NCBI RefSeq assembly: GCF_963668165.1
Contig: NZ_OY764211.1
Coordinates: forward strand, 744,001-808,000
DNA: 64,000 bases
Reading direction: 5' to 3'
Origin: Marispirochaeta sp.
GTDB lineage: Bacteria > Spirochaetota > Spirochaetia > JC444 > Marispirochaetaceae
Below the pieces are notes generated by a model, which was not told the origin of the DNA, did not search any database, and saw only the letters and a program-made list of their open reading frames with translations. Positions 35,152-43,609 of the stretch are shown in pieces; the stretch's first letter is position 1; every line of letters begins with the position of its first letter. The position numbers were made by a program, and so were the translations under genes.

Positions 35152-35643
35152 GTGAAAATTGTACTTGTTGAACCCGAGATACCCCAGAACACCGGTAATA
35201 TCGGACGAACCTGCGCTGCCCTCGGAGCACAACTCAACCTTATAGAACCACTCGGCTTTTCTCTGGAAGAAAAAATGGTCAAGCGCGCGGGACTGGACTA
35301 CTGGCACCTTCTTGATTATGCAATCTACCAGGATTTTGACGCGTTTCTGGTGGCGAACCCCCGTGTTCCCCTGTTTTTTCTCAGCACAAAAGGAGCCCGT
35401 GTTTATACGGACCTCAGCTACCCCGCCGACTGTGCCTTGGTATTCGGGAAGGAGAGTGCCGGTTTGCCGGAAAGCCTCCTTCAGGCCCACCCCGGCAGCT
35501 GTGTCAGGATTCCCCTGCGGGAAGAAGCCAGATCGATAAATCTTTCCAACTCCGTTGCCATAGCCGCGTTCGAGGTAATGCGGCAGAACAACTTTCCAGG
35601 GCTTCTTCTTGAAGGATCGCCCAGAACCTTCAGCTGGACCTGA
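35152..35643 (+). CDS. trmL: tRNA (cytidine(34)-2'-O)-methyltransferase
   Basis: Methylates the wobble base of tRNA-Leu isoacceptors. The 163-residue protein belongs to the SPOUT superfamily and has its knotted SAM-binding C-terminal half: LVEPEIPQNTGNIGRTCAALG near the start, PADCALVFGKESAGLPESLL and IPLREEARSINLSNSVAIAAFE, the last holding the SNSVA knot residues. It starts at GTG 35152, ten bases after the previous stop. The length matches TrmL rather than the longer rRNA enzymes of the family. The proC gene overlaps only if the longer proC frame is used. Confidence 0.93.
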   Translation: MKIVLVEPEIPQNTGNIGRTCAALGAQLNLIEPLGFSLEEKMVKRAGLDYWHLLDYAIYQDFDAFLVANPRVPLFFLSTKGARVYTDLSYPADCALVFGKESAGLPESLLQAHPGSCVRIPLREEARSINLSNSVAIAAFEVMRQNNFPGLLLEGSPRTFSWT

Positions 35644-35722
35644 AGCTCTGACCGGCCGGGTCGGTATTTTCTCAGTAGACAAATTTTTCCCGTACATGGT
35701 ACGGTACTCAGCGGAGGAGCAG

Positions 35723-36514
35723 GTGATTACGTCTATAGGTTTTATTGGATACGGCAATATGGGCTCTGCTCTTGCAGCAGGTCTGCATAAAAACAGTCCG
35801 GAGACACCAATTTACGTGCAGGAGCCGGACACCGGCAAGGCCAAACTTGCAGTCAAAGACTGCGGAGCTGTGGTCAACCAGTCGGAGCAGGAGTTCTGCA
35901 CAGCTTCGGACATTATTCTTGTAGCGGTTAAACCACAGCTGTTGCAACAGGTTCTAAAAAGATACGCTCCTTTCACCAACGGAAAAAAGGTCATTTCAAT
36001 AGCCGCCGGAACGCCTGTTTCGTTTTTCTGCGAGCTGCTCGCCACCGATCAGGTTATTCGGTTTATGCCGAATATTGCCGCCCGGGTTGGTCAGGCCTTA
36101 ACCGGAGTCAGCTTTGGAGAAAAAGCTGCACCTGAATTTCGTAACGAGGCCCTGTATCTGGCAGGAAGTGTCGGGAAAACCGTAGAGCTGCCGGAATCCG
36201 CAATGCCTGCTTTTACCGGTTTGTGCGGCTCCGGAATTGCCTATGTTTTTTCTTTTATTCACGCCCTTGCTCTGGGCGGGACTCATGAAGGAATACCCTA
36301 CTCAACCTCCCTTGAAGTTGCCCTGGGCACCCTTGAAGGGGCGGTCGGGCTGGTTCGGGAGGGGACAGAACATCCTGTCAGTCTTTTAAGCAAGGTGATC
36401 AGCCCGGGGGGGACTACCATTCAGGGAATCGCAGCCCTTGAAGAAGGGGGCTTTACCGCTTCGGTAATGGATGCCGTCGAAAGGGCCGCGTCGCGGGCCA
36501 GAGAACTTGAATAA
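35723..36514 (+). CDS. proC: Pyrroline-5-carboxylate reductase
   Basis: Last step of proline synthesis: reduces pyrroline-5-carboxylate with NAD(P)H. The 263-residue protein starts at GTG 35723, with GGAGG 5 bases upstream; the frame is open further upstream but that stretch lies in the trmL end. The N terminus is IGFIGYGNMGSALAAGL, followed by the conserved ILVAVKPQ and VIRFMPNIAARVGQALTGVS. The C-terminal dimer domain has FTGLCGSGIAYVFSFIHALALGG and HPVSLLSKVISPGGTTIQGIAALEEGGF, the proline-site signature. serS follows 28 bp downstream. Confidence 0.95.
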   Translation: MITSIGFIGYGNMGSALAAGLHKNSPETPIYVQEPDTGKAKLAVKDCGAVVNQSEQEFCTASDIILVAVKPQLLQQVLKRYAPFTNGKKVISIAAGTPVSFFCELLATDQVIRFMPNIAARVGQALTGVSFGEKAAPEFRNEALYLAGSVGKTVELPESAMPAFTGLCGSGIAYVFSFIHALALGGTHEGIPYSTSLEVALGTLEGAVGLVREGTEHPVSLLSKVISPGGTTIQGIAALEEGGFTASVMDAVERAASRARELE

Positions 36515-36542
36515 CAGAACATGAACAGCGAAGGATTCACAA

Positions 36543-37817
36543 ATGCTTGACTTGAAATTTATCCGGGATAACACCGAAGCGGTTCGGCAGAATATTGCCA
36601 ACCGTTTTATGACAGCCGACCTCGACAAGGTTATTACCCTGTATGAAGAACGCAACCGCCTGCTGAGTGCTGTAGATGACCTGCGGCGCCGAAGAAACGA
36701 GAATGCCGGTAAAATGAAGGGGAAACTCTCCCCTGAAGAGCGGGCTCCCCTGGTTGAAGAGGGAAAGCGTCTCAAGGAGGATATTTCCCGGCTGGAAGAG
36801 GAACTCAAAGGCGTTTCCGCTGAGCTCAAGGAGGCTGCAGAAAAGATTCCCAACATGGCCCATCCCGACGCCCCGGTAGGAAAAGAGGATAAGGACAACC
36901 TGGAAATCCGCCGCTTCGGTGAACCTGCCAGTTTCGATTTTCCAGCCAAAGACCATGTTCAGCTTGCCCAGGAACTGGATCTGGTTGATTTTGATACCGC
37001 CGCCAAGGTATCTGGAACAAAATTCTATTACCTGAAGAATGAAGCGGTTTTTCTTGAACTTGCCCTTATTCGCTATGCCATGGACATTCTGCAGGGAAAA
37101 GGCTTTACCCCGACAATCACTCCGGATATTGCGAAGGAGGAGATCCTTGAAGGTATCGGATTTAACCCCAGAGGAGCTGAGAGCAACATCTACTCCCTTG
37201 AGGGGACAGGCACCTGTCTGGTCGGAACCGCAGAGATCACCCTGGGGGGATACCATTCCGACTCAATCCTGGATACAGCAGACCTGCCCCTGAAAATGGC
37301 AGGATTCAGCCACTGTTTTCGACGCGAAGCCGGAGCTGCGGGACAGTTCTCCAAAGGTCTCTACCGGGTTCACCAGTTTTCCAAGGTGGAAATGTTTGTC
37401 TACTGCCGACCCGATCAGTCTGAACAGATTCATCAGGAACTGCTTGCCATCGAAGAGGAGATCTTTCAAGGACTTGAAGTTCCCTTCCGGGTTGTGGACA
37501 CATGTACCGGAGATTTGGGGAGTCCTGCATACCGAAAATACGACCTTGAAGCCTGGATGCCGGGACGGGGAGAAAGCGGAGACTGGGGAGAGGTTACCAG
37601 TACGTCAAATTGCACAGATTACCAGTCGCGAAGGCTTGGTGTAAGATTTCGGGAAGACGGGAAAAACAATTATGTTCATATGCTGAACGGAACAGCTGTT
37701 GCCGTATCCCGGGCAATTATTGCCATACTGGAAAATTTTCAGCAGGCCGATGGTTCAGTACGGATTCCGGCGGCGCTGGTGCCTTACGCGGGATTTGATG
37801 CTATCAGGCCGAAATAA
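36543..37817 (+). CDS. serS: Seryl-tRNA synthetase
   Basis: Charges tRNA-Ser with serine. The 424-residue class II enzyme begins with a long antiparallel coiled coil (residues about 30-110, rich in KLE repeats) that grips the tRNA long arm, then the catalytic core with motif 2 [21 protein letters not shown] and motif 3 at [20 protein letters not shown]. The serine-site residues [12 protein letters not shown] and [17 protein letters not shown] are visible. ATG 36543 begins [14 protein letters not shown]. It ends in a symmetrical hairpin that overlaps its stop. Confidence 0.96.
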   Translation: MLDLKFIRDNTEAVRQNIANRFMTADLDKVITLYEERNRLLSAVDDLRRRRNENAGKMKGKLSPEERAPLVEEGKRLKEDISRLEEELKGVSAELKEAAEKIPNMAHPDAPVGKEDKDNLEIRRFGEPASFDFPAKDHVQLAQELDLVDFDTAAKVSGTKFYYLKNEAVFLELALIRYAMDILQGKGFTPTITPDIAKEEILEGIGFNPRGAESNIYSLEGTGTCLVGTAEITLGGYHSDSILDTADLPLKMAGFSHCFRREAGAAGQFSKGLYRVHQFSKVEMFVYCRPDQSEQIHQELLAIEEEIFQGLEVPFRVVDTCTGDLGSPAYRKYDLEAWMPGRGESGDWGEVTSTSNCTDYQSRRLGVRFREDGKNNYVHMLNGTAVAVSRAIIAILENFQQADGSVRIPAALVPYAGFDAIRPK

Positions 37818-37827
37818 TTCGGCCTGA
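37804..37827 (+). terminator. Hairpin at the end of serS
   Basis: Perfect 10-bp stem TCAGGCCGAA (37804-37813) with TTCGGCCTGA (37818-37827), 4-base loop made of the stop-codon region. No T-tract, so termination is uncertain. Confidence 0.5.
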
Positions 37828-37845
37828 ATTACCGATGTTCAGGGT

Positions 37846-38058
37846 CTACTTGCACATCTGATTCAGTATGTCCCGATACACCTTTTTATAGTTTGAAAAA
37901 GAGTACTGCTTGTACCCCTGCATCTTTTTCCGCACCTTCTTCTCGAACTCTTCTGCTGCGGACATGGAAAGAGTTTTATCCAGAACGGTTACATAATTAA
38001 CATCCCGCTGAGCGTTGGGAATCGCCTTTTTCGTTATGTCGCACACAATAGTGATCAT
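37846..38058 (-). CDS. Small cytoplasmic protein of unknown function
   Basis: A 70-residue protein started at ATG 38058 because AAGGAGG lies about 8 bases ahead of it; an in-frame upstream start at 38073 is weaker. The sequence is MITIVCDITKKAIPNAQRD, then a basic, helical C-terminal half (EFEKKVRKKMQGYKQYSF) with a final Cys two residues from the end. I recognise no family. It stands alone between convergent serS and the divergent pncA, with its own likely promoter. The high Lys/Tyr content would suit nucleic-acid contact, but nothing else supports it. Confidence 0.75.
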   Translation of the reverse strand: MITIVCDITKKAIPNAQRDVNYVTVLDKTLSMSAAEEFEKKVRKKMQGYKQYSFSNYKKVYRDILNQMCK

Positions 38059-38075
38059 ACAGCCTCCTTGCAAAC

Positions 38076-38103
38076 TTTATACTGGAATTGTCTATCTGCA
38101 AAA
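38076..38103 (-). promoter_or_regulatory. Promoter candidate for the 70-aa protein gene
   Basis: On the minus strand, TTTTGC (38103-38098) and TATAAA (38081-38076) are 16 bp apart, 18 bp before the start codon of the 70-residue protein. Confidence 0.45.
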
Positions 38104-38198
38104 TAATAGTAACGGTATGCACCGTCCATGTCGAGAGTTTTTCTTTTACCAGATGATCCGATTTTCACCTTCCTGATAGTGTTATTCCAAAAAGGTAT

Positions 38199-38227
38199 TT
38201 AACATAAAGGCTTCAAGTGGTTATACT
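38199..38227 (+). promoter_or_regulatory. Promoter candidate for pncA-pncB
   Basis: TTAACA (38199-38204) and TATACT (38222-38227) are 17 bp apart, each one base from consensus, 30 bp before the pncA ATG. GGGAGG precedes the ATG with good spacing. Confidence 0.6.
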
Positions 38228-38257
38228 TAATACTATAACCAGACGGGAGGAAACACA

Positions 38258-38875
38258 ATGAAAACCGCACTAATCGTTGTTGATCTGCAGCGCGATTTCT
38301 GTCCTGGAGGTGCTTTGGCTGTAAAGGACGGAGATGCCATTGTTCCGGCTGTTAATTCCATTGCAGGAGAATTTGACAAGGTAATAGCTACCCGGGACTG
38401 GCATCCACAGGATCATATCTCTTTTGCATCCAACCATCCTGGAACAAAAGTACAGGAAATCCTCCAGTTAGGGGATATAGAACAGATTATGTGGCCGGAT
38501 CACTGCGTTCCCGGTACCCCCGGGTCTGATTTTCATCCCGATCTTGACCTGCGTAATCTTGACCTTATTATCAGCAAAGGTACCTCCTCCGGACTTGATT
38601 CCTACTCCGGTTTTTTCGAAAACGATCACACTACTCCTACAGGACTCGAGGGATACCTGAAGAACCTCGGGATAACAGACCTTGCGGTCTGCGGTCTTGC
38701 CACCGACTATTGTGTGTTTTTTACCGTTATTGATGCCCTTCATCTTGGTTTCAATGTGGACCTTGTAACAGACTGTGTACGGGGTGTTGATTTCCCTCCT
38801 GGGAATATCGAAACACGGCTGGCTGATATGAAGAAAACCGGTGCGCGACTGATTGAGTCGGTATCCCTGACATGA
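38258..38875 (+). CDS. pncA: Nicotinamidase
   Basis: Hydrolyses nicotinamide to nicotinate, the first step of NAD salvage. The 205-residue isochorismatase-fold enzyme has the catalytic Asp in VVDLQRDFCPGGALAV, metal ligands Asp-His in TRDWHPQDHISFA, and the catalytic Cys in GLATDYCVFFT. The Lys of the triad is in IISKGTSSGLDSYSGFF. The product is the direct substrate of PncB, whose gene follows with a four-base overlap (ATGA), so the two steps are made from one message. It lies behind a good promoter. Confidence 0.95.
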   Translation: MKTALIVVDLQRDFCPGGALAVKDGDAIVPAVNSIAGEFDKVIATRDWHPQDHISFASNHPGTKVQEILQLGDIEQIMWPDHCVPGTPGSDFHPDLDLRNLDLIISKGTSSGLDSYSGFFENDHTTPTGLEGYLKNLGITDLAVCGLATDYCVFFTVIDALHLGFNVDLVTDCVRGVDFPPGNIETRLADMKKTGARLIESVSLT

Positions 38876-40296
38876 GTATCTCTCCCCTTTTTACCGACCT
38901 GTACGAACTGACAATGGCCCAGGGTTATCTGCTGAATAAGCATAACCCCAATGTGGTCTTCGATATGTTTTTCCGAAGACAGCCGTATAACAGCGGATTC
39001 GCAATTTTCGCAGGGATTGACAACCTCCTCGATGATCTTGAAGGTTTACGATTCAGCAGCGATGATATCAGCTATCTGCGGTCTTTGGGATACCTTACCG
39101 ATGATTTTCTTGATTACCTGTCGGGGTTCCGTTTTACCGGATCAGTATTGTCGTTTCGTGAGGGAAGCATGGTTTTTTCTGAGGAGCCGCTTATCAGGAT
39201 TGACGCCCCGCTTATTGAAGCCCAGATTATAGAAAGCCTGCTTTTGAATATTATCAATTTCCAGACCCTGATTGCCACCAAATCGGCCAGGGTGCTGGTA
39301 GCCACGGGATTTGGCAATGTGCTTGAATTCGGTATGCGCCGGGCCCAGGGGTACAACGGAGCACTTATGGCATCCAGGGCAGCGTATATTGGAGGCGCAA
39401 GCGGTACCTCCAATACCCTGGCAGGAAAGATGTTTGGCATTCCAGTCAGCGGTACCATGGCCCATTCCTGGATCATGGCCTTTGATTCAGAGGCTGAATC
39501 TTTCCACCGCTATGCGGAACTCTATCCTGATACCGCGATTCTTTTGATCGATACCTTTGACACCTTGGAACAGGGAGTCGAAAATGCCATCAGCGTCGGT
39601 CTGAAACTTAAAGCTCAGGGCAAACGAATAGGCGTTCGCCTGGATTCCGGAGACCTCTCCTATTTAAGTAAACAGGTGCGGAGCAGGCTGGATGCCGCAG
39701 GCCTCGACGATGCAACAATCGCAGTCTCCGGTGACCTCAACGAACAGATCGCCGCTCAGCTGTTGGCGGAGGGGGCCCCGATTGATGTTTGGGGAGTCGG
39801 AACCCAGCTTGCAACGGGCCATCCGGACGCATCAGTTTCCGGAGTCTATAAGCTCGCTGCACGCCGCCAGGGGGAACGGATAATTCCCACAATGAAGGTT
39901 TCCAACAATCCGGCGAAGATGACCAATCCAGGCATAAAACAGGTATACCGTTTTTATGACAAAAACCGTACTCCTTTACGGGATGTTATTCAATTACATG
40001 ATGAACCGTGCCCGAAAGGACCAATAGAATTGTTTCATCCGACCATGCACTATAAATTTACCCGTTTCAGCTCCTATCATTCCGCAGAAGCCCAACTTCA
40101 TCCCGTTATGCGTAACGGCCAGCGTCTTGCACCTTCGGAAGATATTAAGGATGTACGGAACAGGGTTATTACACAATTGCAGCGAATGGACGAAACCTTT
40201 TTGCGTCAGCTAAATCCACACGAATATAAAATCTCCCTTTCCAGCCCCTTGAAGGACTTAAAATTCAGAATGATAGATGAATACAACCGTGCCTGA
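38872..40296 (+). CDS. pncB: Nicotinate phosphoribosyltransferase
   Basis: Joins nicotinate and PRPP to make nicotinate mononucleotide, feeding NAD synthesis. The 474-residue protein has the family opening LFTDLYELTMAQGYLL, the FEFGMRRAQG-type stretch (LEFGMRRAQGYNGALMASRAAYIGGASGTSN), AHSWIMAFDSE with the conserved His, and RLDSGDLSYLSKQVR and VSGDLNEQIAAQL of the barrel. It overlaps pncA by four bases and is itself overlapped by 20 bp by the NeuB-like gene. Confidence 0.95.
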   Translation: MSISPLFTDLYELTMAQGYLLNKHNPNVVFDMFFRRQPYNSGFAIFAGIDNLLDDLEGLRFSSDDISYLRSLGYLTDDFLDYLSGFRFTGSVLSFREGSMVFSEEPLIRIDAPLIEAQIIESLLLNIINFQTLIATKSARVLVATGFGNVLEFGMRRAQGYNGALMASRAAYIGGASGTSNTLAGKMFGIPVSGTMAHSWIMAFDSEAESFHRYAELYPDTAILLIDTFDTLEQGVENAISVGLKLKAQGKRIGVRLDSGDLSYLSKQVRSRLDAAGLDDATIAVSGDLNEQIAAQLLAEGAPIDVWGVGTQLATGHPDASVSGVYKLAARRQGERIIPTMKVSNNPAKMTNPGIKQVYRFYDKNRTPLRDVIQLHDEPCPKGPIELFHPTMHYKFTRFSSYHSAEAQLHPVMRNGQRLAPSEDIKDVRNRVITQLQRMDETFLRQLNPHEYKISLSSPLKDLKFRMIDEYNRA

Positions 40297-41401
40297 TTTC
40301 ATGATAAATAAGATATGGACCGCTAAAGCGGGGTCGACATCTCCGTTAATCATTGCCGAAATAGGGACTTCCCATCAGGGAAGTATAAGCAGGGCCAAAG
40401 AGATGATCGACGCTGCCGGAGAAAGCGGTGCCGAGTGCATTAAAGTACAGCATGTCTACGCCGATGAAATCATTCATCCAAGGACAGGGATGGTTCCTCT
40501 TCCCGGCGGCGATACAGCCCTGTATGAGGTTTTTCGTTCCCTTGAGACAGGGCCTTCCTTCCTTGAAGAGATCAAGGAACATGCAGAAAAACAGGGTCTC
40601 GTTTTTCTTTGTACCCCGTTTGGCGCCCGCAGCCTGCTGGAATTGATTCAGGCCGGCTGCAGTGTCATCAAGATTGCCTCCCCCGAACTGAACCATATTC
40701 CGCTTCTGCAGCTGATTGCAGAAAACAGGCTGAAAACGATCCTTTCCACCGGTGTGAGCAGACTGTCAGATATTGAAGAGGCCCTGGAGACACTTCAAGG
40801 CTGCAGTACCGCCCTTCTCCACTGTATAACCAGTTATCCTGCCCCGGAGGAGGAGTACAATTTGTCACTGCTGCCTCATATATCGACTTTGTTCGGCATT
40901 CCGGTGGGGGTTTCAGACCACAGTATGGATCCTCTGCTTGTTCCTCTGGGAGCCCTCTATTTTGGCGTATGCTGCATTGAGAAGCACTTTACCATTGACA
41001 GGAAAAGCGGCGGTCTTGATGACCTGGTCGCACTGCCTCCCGAAGAATTCAGCAAAATGACGTCAGCAGTAAACTACTGGGCAGTCCGCCCAAAAGAGGA
41101 GCTCTATTCCTTTCTTGCAGACGAGTTCGGGACTGAACGTATTCACAATGTTTTTGGCAGCGGTAAAAAGAATCTTGCTGAATCGGAAAAAGAAAACTAC
41201 GGGCGCAGCAACAGGTCCATTCATGCAGCCAGGGAGATTATGCCGGGAGACGTACTCCATGCAGATACTATTGCTGTCCTCCGGACAGAAAAGGAACTAC
41301 GCCCCGGACTGCATCCGCGCTACATAAAACAGCTGACAGGCCGTACCGCCCGGAGACAAATCCCCGACGGCGAGGGAATCCGCTGGGAAGATATTCTCTG
41401 A
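40277..41401 (+). CDS. NeuB/SpsE-type nonulosonate (sialic-acid-like) synthase
   Basis: Condenses phosphoenolpyruvate with an N-acetylated hexosamine to make a nonulosonic acid. The 374-residue protein has the NeuB barrel (IAEIGTSHQGSISRAKEMIDAAGESGAECIKVQ, TPFGARSLLELI, VIKIASPELNHIPLL, LSTGVS, HCITSYPAPEEEYNLS, VGVSDHSMDPLLVPLGALYFG, IEKHFTIDRKSGGLDD) and a C-terminal SAF domain (SIHAAREIMPGDVLHADTIAVLR). ATG 40277 lies within pncB; ATG 40301 is an alternative. No other sugar-biosynthesis genes are near, so which nonulosonate it makes (sialic, pseudaminic or legionaminic type) is unknown. Spirochaete flagellin or surface glycans are possible recipients. Confidence 0.88.
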   Translation: MNTTVPDFMINKIWTAKAGSTSPLIIAEIGTSHQGSISRAKEMIDAAGESGAECIKVQHVYADEIIHPRTGMVPLPGGDTALYEVFRSLETGPSFLEEIKEHAEKQGLVFLCTPFGARSLLELIQAGCSVIKIASPELNHIPLLQLIAENRLKTILSTGVSRLSDIEEALETLQGCSTALLHCITSYPAPEEEYNLSLLPHISTLFGIPVGVSDHSMDPLLVPLGALYFGVCCIEKHFTIDRKSGGLDDLVALPPEEFSKMTSAVNYWAVRPKEELYSFLADEFGTERIHNVFGSGKKNLAESEKENYGRSNRSIHAAREIMPGDVLHADTIAVLRTEKELRPGLHPRYIKQLTGRTARRQIPDGEGIRWEDIL

Positions 41402-41410
41402 TTAACGCTC

Positions 41411-41824
41411 TTAATCCGCCGCTGCATCATCGCTAAGAAATCCAAGCTCTTTCATCTCTTCAAGGAGACACTGCCGAGTGACAGGTTTGGTAAGATACCT
41501 CTCGCATTGAGACCGGAAGGCTGACATTATTTTCTGTGAATCTCCCAGAGCGGTGGTCATTATAACCTTTACGCCTTCAGTTCCGGCTATGCCGCGGGCA
41601 GATTCCAGACCACGAATGGCTTTAAGCACGGCCTGCCCGTCCTTTTTCGGCAGCATTATATCCAGGCAGACAAGATCAAAGGGCTGATTATTTTTCAGGG
41701 AATCAGTAAACGCGTCTATCGCTGCTTCTCCGTCAACAACTGCATCACATACTCCGTACGGACTTAAGAATTTCTGCATCAATTTTCTGCTGGCAAAATC
41801 GTCTTCAACTATCAGGATTCTCAT
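41411..41824 (-). CDS. CheY-like single-domain response regulator
   Basis: A 137-residue receiver domain with no output domain. The acidic pocket is EDDFASRKLMQKF, the phospho-accepting Asp is in LVCLDIMLPKKDG, the Thr in VIMTTALGDS, and the Lys in YLTKPVTRQ. It lies 56 bp behind a CheR-type gene on the same strand. A receiver next to a CheR is a common chemotaxis-like pairing, but no kinase (CheA) or receptor is in the window, so the pathway it serves is unknown. Confidence 0.93.
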   Translation of the reverse strand: MRILIVEDDFASRKLMQKFLSPYGVCDAVVDGEAAIDAFTDSLKNNQPFDLVCLDIMLPKKDGQAVLKAIRGLESARGIAGTEGVKVIMTTALGDSQKIMSAFRSQCERYLTKPVTRQCLLEEMKELGFLSDDAAAD

Positions 41825-41880
41825 ACAGCGTCTCCTTCGGCTTTTATATCAGGGCAATGGCTTATGGTACTCCTTTGGCA

Positions 41881-42714
41881 TCATAGCCGAAACAGGAAAA
41901 ATCCCCAACTGCGACATATGATATCAGCTTGCGCAGAAACATCAACACCGTTGGTCTCTGGTATCTCTGCATCCAGGGTCAGAACGTACGTTAATCTTTT
42001 CCACGTAGTTACACCCCCCCGTTTTTTATATAAAGCTGGCTGTCGGTATTCAAACGCTGACGAATCCCGGCCGAGGGACTCTGAATGGCCAATAAAGAGA
42101 TGCCCCCCTGGATAGAGCATTTCGGAAAACTGTTCTGCCAGACGGTCTTTAGTCAGTTTATCAAAATATATCATTACATTTCTACAGAAAATCATGTGGA
42201 ATTTTTTCTTGAAGGGAAAACGCTCCTGCACGGCTGCTTCAAGGGCAGAAAGAGAGATATCCGTAGCCAGTATAATCTTGCCGGACAGGGGTAAGTTTTC
42301 CCTTTGGGCAAACTCCAGCAGTTCAATTGCCAGGGTATAAGCCTCCTCGCCGGAAGCACAACCGGCGCACCATATTCTCAGCTCTTTCAGGTCCCGGCCA
42401 GGAATCCCGTCCAACGTCTCCGGGAGAATTGTCCCGCGGAGTGCCGCACAATGGTCCTTTTCCCGATAAAAATAGGTATGGTTTGTAGATATCTTATCGA
42501 CAAGACCGAGCAGTTCAACTCCGCTTGTATCATCCGTAACGGCTTTATAATACTGACTAAAGGAGGTGTATCCCTTTTCGCGAATAAGCTTATTGAGTCG
42601 CCCTTTTACCAGGGTTACTTTTTTATCGGTCAGATAAATCCCAAATCGCTTGTACACAAGGCGGGAAATATCCTGAAACTCCTTATCGCTGATATCAAGC
42701 AGGCCGTACCACAC
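41881..42714 (-). CDS. cheR: CheR-type protein-glutamate methyltransferase with internal deletion
   Basis: CheR methylates glutamates of chemoreceptors using SAM. The N-terminal helical domain (ISDKEFQDISRLVYKRFGIYL) and the SAM motif RIWCAGCASGEEAYTLAI, then ILATDISLSALEAAVQ, are clear. After these, the usual stretch of some 50 residues before the next motif is absent: the sequence runs from VQERF straight into PFKKKFHMIFCRNVMIYFDK, so a segment of the SAM-domain fold is missing in frame. The C terminus reads LFIGHSESLGRD, RQPALYKKRGG and then a tail of about 45 residues unlike CheR. Whether the protein works is doubtful. GTG 42714 is the start; the receiver gene follows. Confidence 0.85.
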   Translation of the reverse strand: MWYGLLDISDKEFQDISRLVYKRFGIYLTDKKVTLVKGRLNKLIREKGYTSFSQYYKAVTDDTSGVELLGLVDKISTNHTYFYREKDHCAALRGTILPETLDGIPGRDLKELRIWCAGCASGEEAYTLAIELLEFAQRENLPLSGKIILATDISLSALEAAVQERFPFKKKFHMIFCRNVMIYFDKLTKDRLAEQFSEMLYPGGHLFIGHSESLGRDSSAFEYRQPALYKKRGGVTTWKRLTYVLTLDAEIPETNGVDVSAQADIICRSWGFFLFRL

Positions 42715-42885
42715 CTGGATCTTTGCACATTACATCACTGATGTGTCAACACAGGATTTGAAAATCGGACAACTTACCAGACACTGACCAGCAGCATCGT
42801 AAGATTTACAATTATCAATACCATCCAACCCCCGGAACCATCTTTAATATTATGAAAAAAGATGTAATCCGAAAATCAATAGGTT

Positions 42886-42920
42886 AAAAAAAACGACCGA
42901 AGAGATTCTCTTCGGTCGTT
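42886..42920 (-). terminator. Strong terminator behind the tRNA fragment
   Basis: A perfect 13-bp stem (42892-42904 with 42908-42920) and 3-base loop, followed on the minus strand by a run of eight T. It directly follows the 3' end of the tRNA-Val fragment. Confidence 0.85.
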
Positions 42921-42923
42921 TAC

Positions 42924-42963
42924 TGGGCGGCATTGGATTCGAACCAACGACCCCTTGCGTGTC
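42924..42963 (-). pseudogene. 3' half of tRNA-Val(GAC), likely integration-site remnant
   Basis: Read on the minus strand from 42963, bases match tRNA positions 34 to 73: anticodon GAC, A37, anticodon-stem 3' side GCAAG, variable loop, a full T-arm (GTTGG, TTCGAAT, CCAAT) and acceptor 3' side GCCGCCC plus A73. Upstream (42964 onward) nothing pairs with these: the 5' acceptor GGGCGGC, D-arm and 5' anticodon arm are missing. The tRNA is therefore cut at the anticodon loop, the favoured crossover region of tyrosine integrases. Because the natural terminator is still attached, this looks like the original 3' end, displaced by an element inserted to the right. Confidence 0.75.
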
Positions 42964-43609
42964 GAGCCCTCCATTATCTCCATCACGCTTTATCAAAACT
43001 AATCAACCGGTATCTAAATTACTATTGTGTAAGCATTTGCTTTTATCAAGCTTTATCGTTCTTTCTCATCCCTTCTATGTATTGGTCTAGAAAGTTTTTC
43101 ACAATTATTTCAAATTTTCTTCAGAGTTTGATTTTATAATGTTTTTTGATTATTGGAAGGTCTAAAAGTATCATTCTATTATACGACGATGCCTTACAAA
43201 GAGACTTTCTTCTGCAGTACATGCTTTAAATAACAACGTCTTACCGTCGATAGTGTCCAATTAAGTTCCCAATTTCACCCAAGTATCTAAATTATTGTCC
43301 GTTTTATACGTCAGCCATTGATGGCGGGCATCTTAGAGAAGGGGGTATTATATCAAAAATCTTATATTGTTCTAAACAATGTTGCGCAGCCTTGCACATA
43401 ACATTCCGGTGTTATATGACGTTTGGTGTAGCCAAATGTAGCGTAATAAAAATGTTCATTGACACGTAATAACCTCAATATTAGGCGAAACGCCCTACGC
43501 TTATATGATGAAAGCATTTACGAGTAAGTATATATACACGCTAATATGCTTGTTCATTCAGACACCCTTTAAGCGCATCCCTACAGAGATAGAGATCGTT
43601 GTTTTTGAC
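42964..43609. other. AT-rich spacer, no gene seen
   Basis: About 650 bases of low GC between the tRNA fragment and the collar-domain gene. No open frame here looks coding on composition, and the frame starting at 42933 that reads MDSNQRPLA is the usual spurious translation across a tRNA 3' end. One 29-bp sequence (43443-43471) recurs near 58.9 kb. No integrase gene is found. Confidence 0.6.
43443..43471 (+). repeat. 29-bp repeat, left copy
   Basis: GTAATAAAAATGTTCATTGA and onward; it matches 26 of 29 bases at 58905-58933. Confidence 0.6.

Noticed and set aside
34741..35757. A 338-codon minus-strand frame
   Set aside because: It opposes the exported gene and trmL, both with clear evidence.
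42933..43139. A plus-strand frame reading MDSNQRPLA
   Set aside because: Known kind of spurious frame produced by translating across a tRNA 3' end.
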